DNA from: Alnus glutinosa
Lineage: Eukaryota > Streptophyta > Magnoliopsida > Fagales > Betulaceae
Direction of reading: 5' to 3'
Length of the DNA stretch: 64,000 bases
Assembly (NCBI RefSeq): GCF_958979055.1
Contig: NC_084887.1
Location: 31,535,544-31,599,543, forward strand
In this document: one piece after another, positions 60,820 to 64,000 of the stretch
Layout: each line of letters opens with the position of its first letter
Numbering within the stretch: the stretch's first letter is position 1
Notes under the pieces: model-generated
Seen by the model: only the letters and a program-made list of their open reading frames with translations
What the model was told of the DNA's origin: nothing
Databases searched by the model: none
Translations under genes and position numbers: made by a program

Positions 60820-62053
60820 CCAACATTCAATTAGGAAAAATAAATAAATTATGTGTTGCTCCAAAAGGGGTCAAATCAAAAAATGTGGTTCTTCAAAGGT
60901 GAAGCTTCCACTAATAGATAATATTAAATGTTTTTATAATTTTATGACCATATCAATATCATGTGTATATCTTTCAAACGTTATACACAAATTGTCTGTA
61001 AATATTACCTATTGTCTACCCTTTCCCTTGGCTTTTTCTCTTACTTCCAAAACTCAATATCCAAATATTTGGAAAATGCTTAATCTTTTATTATTCTTCG
61101 AAAGAATATTTACACTCTATTTTCCATTATGATTTGATCGACCTAAAGATGGAATTGACAATTTGTACTTAACAAGCCAAAATTGTGTCCATATTTGTTA
61201 AATCACCATTTATTTTCAAAAGCTTAAGTTGATAGGAAGAGTAAATTTAATCATTTAATAAATACTTTAACATTCTCTCGTGTGTAAGTTCAAACTCTAT
61301 TCTAATAGATGATGCTTAATATGTGAAATACTTAACTGAAAGAGATATGATATATTGTCACATCATGACACAACTATGAATTTTTTTTTTTTATTAAACA
61401 AAAAAAATCATAAAATAATGTAAATGGCTTGGGGAGTGGTTTTGTGTTTTTTATTAAAAAAAAAATTAAAAAAGAAAGAACTAAAAAAAAGTCAATAGTT
61501 GTGTTTTTAGATGGCAAAATATCATTTCTCCCACTGAAATTTGGGGTAAATGACTGAAACAATTTTTAATCAGGATTTCTACTCTGATAATATGTTAAAC
61601 CACCATTTATTTCAAAAGTTTAAATTGATAGAAAAATATAAATTTAATTATTTAATCAATACTTTAAAATTTTAATAATTATTTTCTTAATTAATGTTTT
61701 CACAGAATGTCAAGAACTAGACAGAACATCCCAATAACCAGTATGATTCTACCATCTCAATATGGTCAAATTGCTTAAAACAAGCACGTTCTTTTGAAGT
61801 GTCATGTTACTTCCTTATAGCTGCTTTCTAACATACCAAGGGTGTATAATGAGTTTGGAAATCCTATGTCATTGGCCATTGCTTTGCTTGCTTTTGAAGG
61901 AACCTTTGGAGGGTGCTTCTAACGATGAATACCATCTGCAATACAAGGTCTGATGATATACAATCACAACTTATGCTATTCATTTTTCTCTTTTTACAAA
62001 GTTATTTCCCCATATAATCAGTTCGATCTGCAATTTTATGTTCAAGTTTGGAT
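60820..62053. other. Spacer and 3' flank of PSY
   Basis: AT-rich. 61195-61375 and 61588-61690 are copies of the dispersed ACCATTTATTT.AAAAG.TTAA..TTGATAG..AAATTTAAT repeat also seen at about 16880 and 63120. The part nearest 62053 is probably the PSY 3' UTR. No gene seen. Confidence 0.45.
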
Positions 62054-62621
62054 TCATGCCTTCGTCAACAGAGACGATGTTCTTGATGGTGGGATAAGAG
62101 ATCTCGTATATGCAATCGGCAAAGCAAGTAACTTCTTGGCTTTGCTTACATAAGCCCTCTTCGTGAAGTTGTTGTAGTCATTGGCTTCTATCTCGTCCAA
62201 TATTTGGCGGTACAATAGCAAGGACGCCCATACCTGCAATATCCAAGCCTTCATATTACAATGGGAAAGCTCAGAAACAAACTAACAGCCAAAGATAAAC
62301 CGAACAGCAATTCTTAAATTTCTCAATCACTACGAGAAAAAATAGTCTTCTTGGTTTCTTTCATATGACCAGCCATGGAAGAAAATGGTCTTTTTTGGTT
62401 TCTTTCAACATATATCAATCTAGTCATTCTAACTTTTACACCACGGTAACTTTTAACTGTGAACATATATAGCATATTAACAATGGTATTATCATAGGTA
62501 AGATATTTGTGAGTAAAAGTCATTATGGTGATAACTTTTGAATCAGATCACAAGGAATTCCCCTTATGCCTTGTTCTATAGACGGTAAAATAGAGAAAAA
62601 AAAAAAAGAATGATTCCATGG

Positions 62622-62655
<34 letters not shown>

Positions 62656-63897
62656 TGTCGTCTTGGCAACCAAAGAGAACCCAGTGTAAAAGTTTTTGAT
62701 TGTTTACCGGCCATCGACTAGCTGCACTCAGTTCTGTCACCCCTTTCTCTGCCTCATCAAAGAACATCCTTGCCCTCTTTATTTGATTCTTCATGAAATT
62801 TCTCCATTTGTCTGTCACCTTTCCGACGAATATGTCATCATCTGAAAGCCCTGCCTGAGCAAGCTCGTCCTGTGGTAGATAAATCCTGCCTCTTCCAGCA
62901 CTGCATAAAGAAGCATTCATTAGAGGACGATGATAAAAAGAAGTGTCAATTACTTGCAAGAGATTTTGTAAGTTCAAACAAGAGACGTTTATTGAGGCAT
63001 GAGACCAACAATTGATGTCCTATTTGATTCTTAAGGAGACAATGTTTGCACCCGTAGAAAAGAATGAACAATGTCGTAAGAATTTAATGCCTGTTATTAA
63101 ATTCCAAGTTCACTTTAATCATGATTTAACATCAGTTATCTTAAAAGTTTAAGCTTAAAAGAAATAGTGAATTTTTAATCATTTAATTAATTTTCTAACA
63201 AATCATCCTTTCATCTCTAGGCATCTATGGAGCATAAGCTTGTTTATTAAACAGAACTGGTATGTAGACCACTTAGAATGTCAGATTCTAGATGTAAGAA
63301 ACCTTGAAGCCCAAACTGGACTAGGCAACCTGGTTAAACAGCAAAAACCAGTTTTGGTATTAAATTTTTGGAGATTCCAATTTAGAAACAAGCCTAGGTG
63401 CTAACAAACACTGGTACAACATACATCTCTGAACAGGTTGATTGTACCCCATCCGATGAATTAATTATACTTCAGTGTGAATTATATTTACTATTTCAAA
63501 ATATTTTTATATTATATTTTCAAAATATGGTAATTTATAACTGGATGGCACAACCATTCAAGCCATGAAATATCCTCCATGATTTGTGCATTGTTGTTGT
63601 ACTACATTGCCAATAAGACTGAAGAATTGCAGCATATCAATTTCTAAAACTCTGCACTTACTCTTCTCCAACATCCCTGAGTATGTTGGTTAGCTGATTT
63701 GCAATCCCTAATGCCAAGGCAGCATTATATACACTCTCTGTTGTTGCTTGCGACTCAGGTGCAATGCCCATGATTGGAACACTCATTAATCCAACTGTTC
63801 CAGCAACATAATAACAATAGAGATATAGATCATCAAAACTTTTGTATCTTGACTTCTTTAGGTCCATTCTCATTCCTTCAATCATATCTTTGAATGG
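62054..63897 (-). CDS. PSY: Phytoene synthase, last three exons (5' part outside window)
   Basis: Plastid enzyme joining two geranylgeranyl diphosphates into 15-cis-phytoene, the committed and often rate-limiting carotenoid step. Minus-strand exons 63662-63897, 62708-62900 and 62054-62233 join in frame (202 codons plus stop). They encode [59 protein letters not shown] (second Asp-rich metal site DVGED), [60 protein letters not shown] and [18 protein letters not shown]. This is the C-terminal half of a ~420-residue enzyme. The first DxxxD motif, transit peptide and promoter lie beyond 64000. Splice sites are canonical and no lesion is visible. A CT microsatellite lies in the last intron at about 62626-62652. 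Which PSY paralogue it is cannot be told from this half. Confidence 0.93.
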
Positions 63898-64000
63898 CTG
63901 CAATAATGTAGATCATATAATTGGATTAAAAGTTGGCTAACAATCAAAGCGAGAAACATAAGAGAACATGCTATAACTTTGTCAAGGGGATTCTCAGTGA

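Overview
The window is nuclear DNA from a flowering plant, very probably a woody dicot. Genes are split by many GT..AG introns, introns and spacers are AT-rich, and the spacers are packed with foldback miniature transposons (MITEs), TA microsatellites and non-LTR (LINE) retrotransposons. No bacterial, organellar, CRISPR or RNA-gene signal was found. The species cannot be named from sequence alone.

Seven conventional genes are supported. Left to right: (1) UDP-glucose pyrophosphorylase, minus strand, exons 1-11 at 2426-5707, with the 3' half beyond the left edge; (2) a REVEILLE-type single-MYB clock transcription factor, plus, 18396-21244; (3) an EXPA13-type alpha-expansin, plus, 23994-27382, with one long intron; (4) an intronless AXY9-like wall-polysaccharide O-acetylation protein, minus, 30530-31579; (5) a large SUA/RBM5-type splicing regulator (RS-like, RRM, RanBP2 zinc finger, RRM, OCRE, G-patch), minus, 15 coding exons in 32975-44548; (6) a phi-class glutathione S-transferase of the GSTF11/GSTF12 type, plus, 51158-53325; (7) the last three exons of phytoene synthase, minus, 62054-63897, with the 5' part beyond the right edge. 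Three of these (UGP, expansin, AXY9-like) relate to wall polysaccharide supply or remodelling, but unrelated neighbours are normal in plants and no operon-like logic is implied.

The spaces between genes are mostly mobile DNA. 5.9-17.3 kb holds a 9-bp-TSD palindrome, two hAT-type MITEs with 8-bp duplications, one copy of a foldback family with a CCGGAATCCGG-rich core, a ~600-bp foldback centred on a TA microsatellite, an LTR fragment and a Tourist-type MITE. 45.6-51 kb holds a nested MITE, a perfect 131-bp-period tandem duplication, a captured and broken ENPP-family (nucleotide pyrophosphatase) gene fragment between short inverted repeats, and a second copy of the CCGGAATCCGG foldback. The GST intron carries four consecutive foldback elements. 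55128-60283 is a 5.2-kb LINE with poly-A and a 16-bp target duplication, inactivated by one nonsense codon and one 16-bp duplication. It sits next to an older RNase H fragment of the same class. The SUA gene carries a separate 5'-truncated LINE with an 18-bp duplication in its longest intron.

The best leads for something not routinely annotated are the ENPP-fragment capture (48734-49617), the CDPK EF-hand fragment inside the expansin intron (25440-25623), the two-copy CCGGAATCCGG foldback family, and three copies of a G-box-containing motif upstream of the GST gene. No wholly new multi-gene system is evident.
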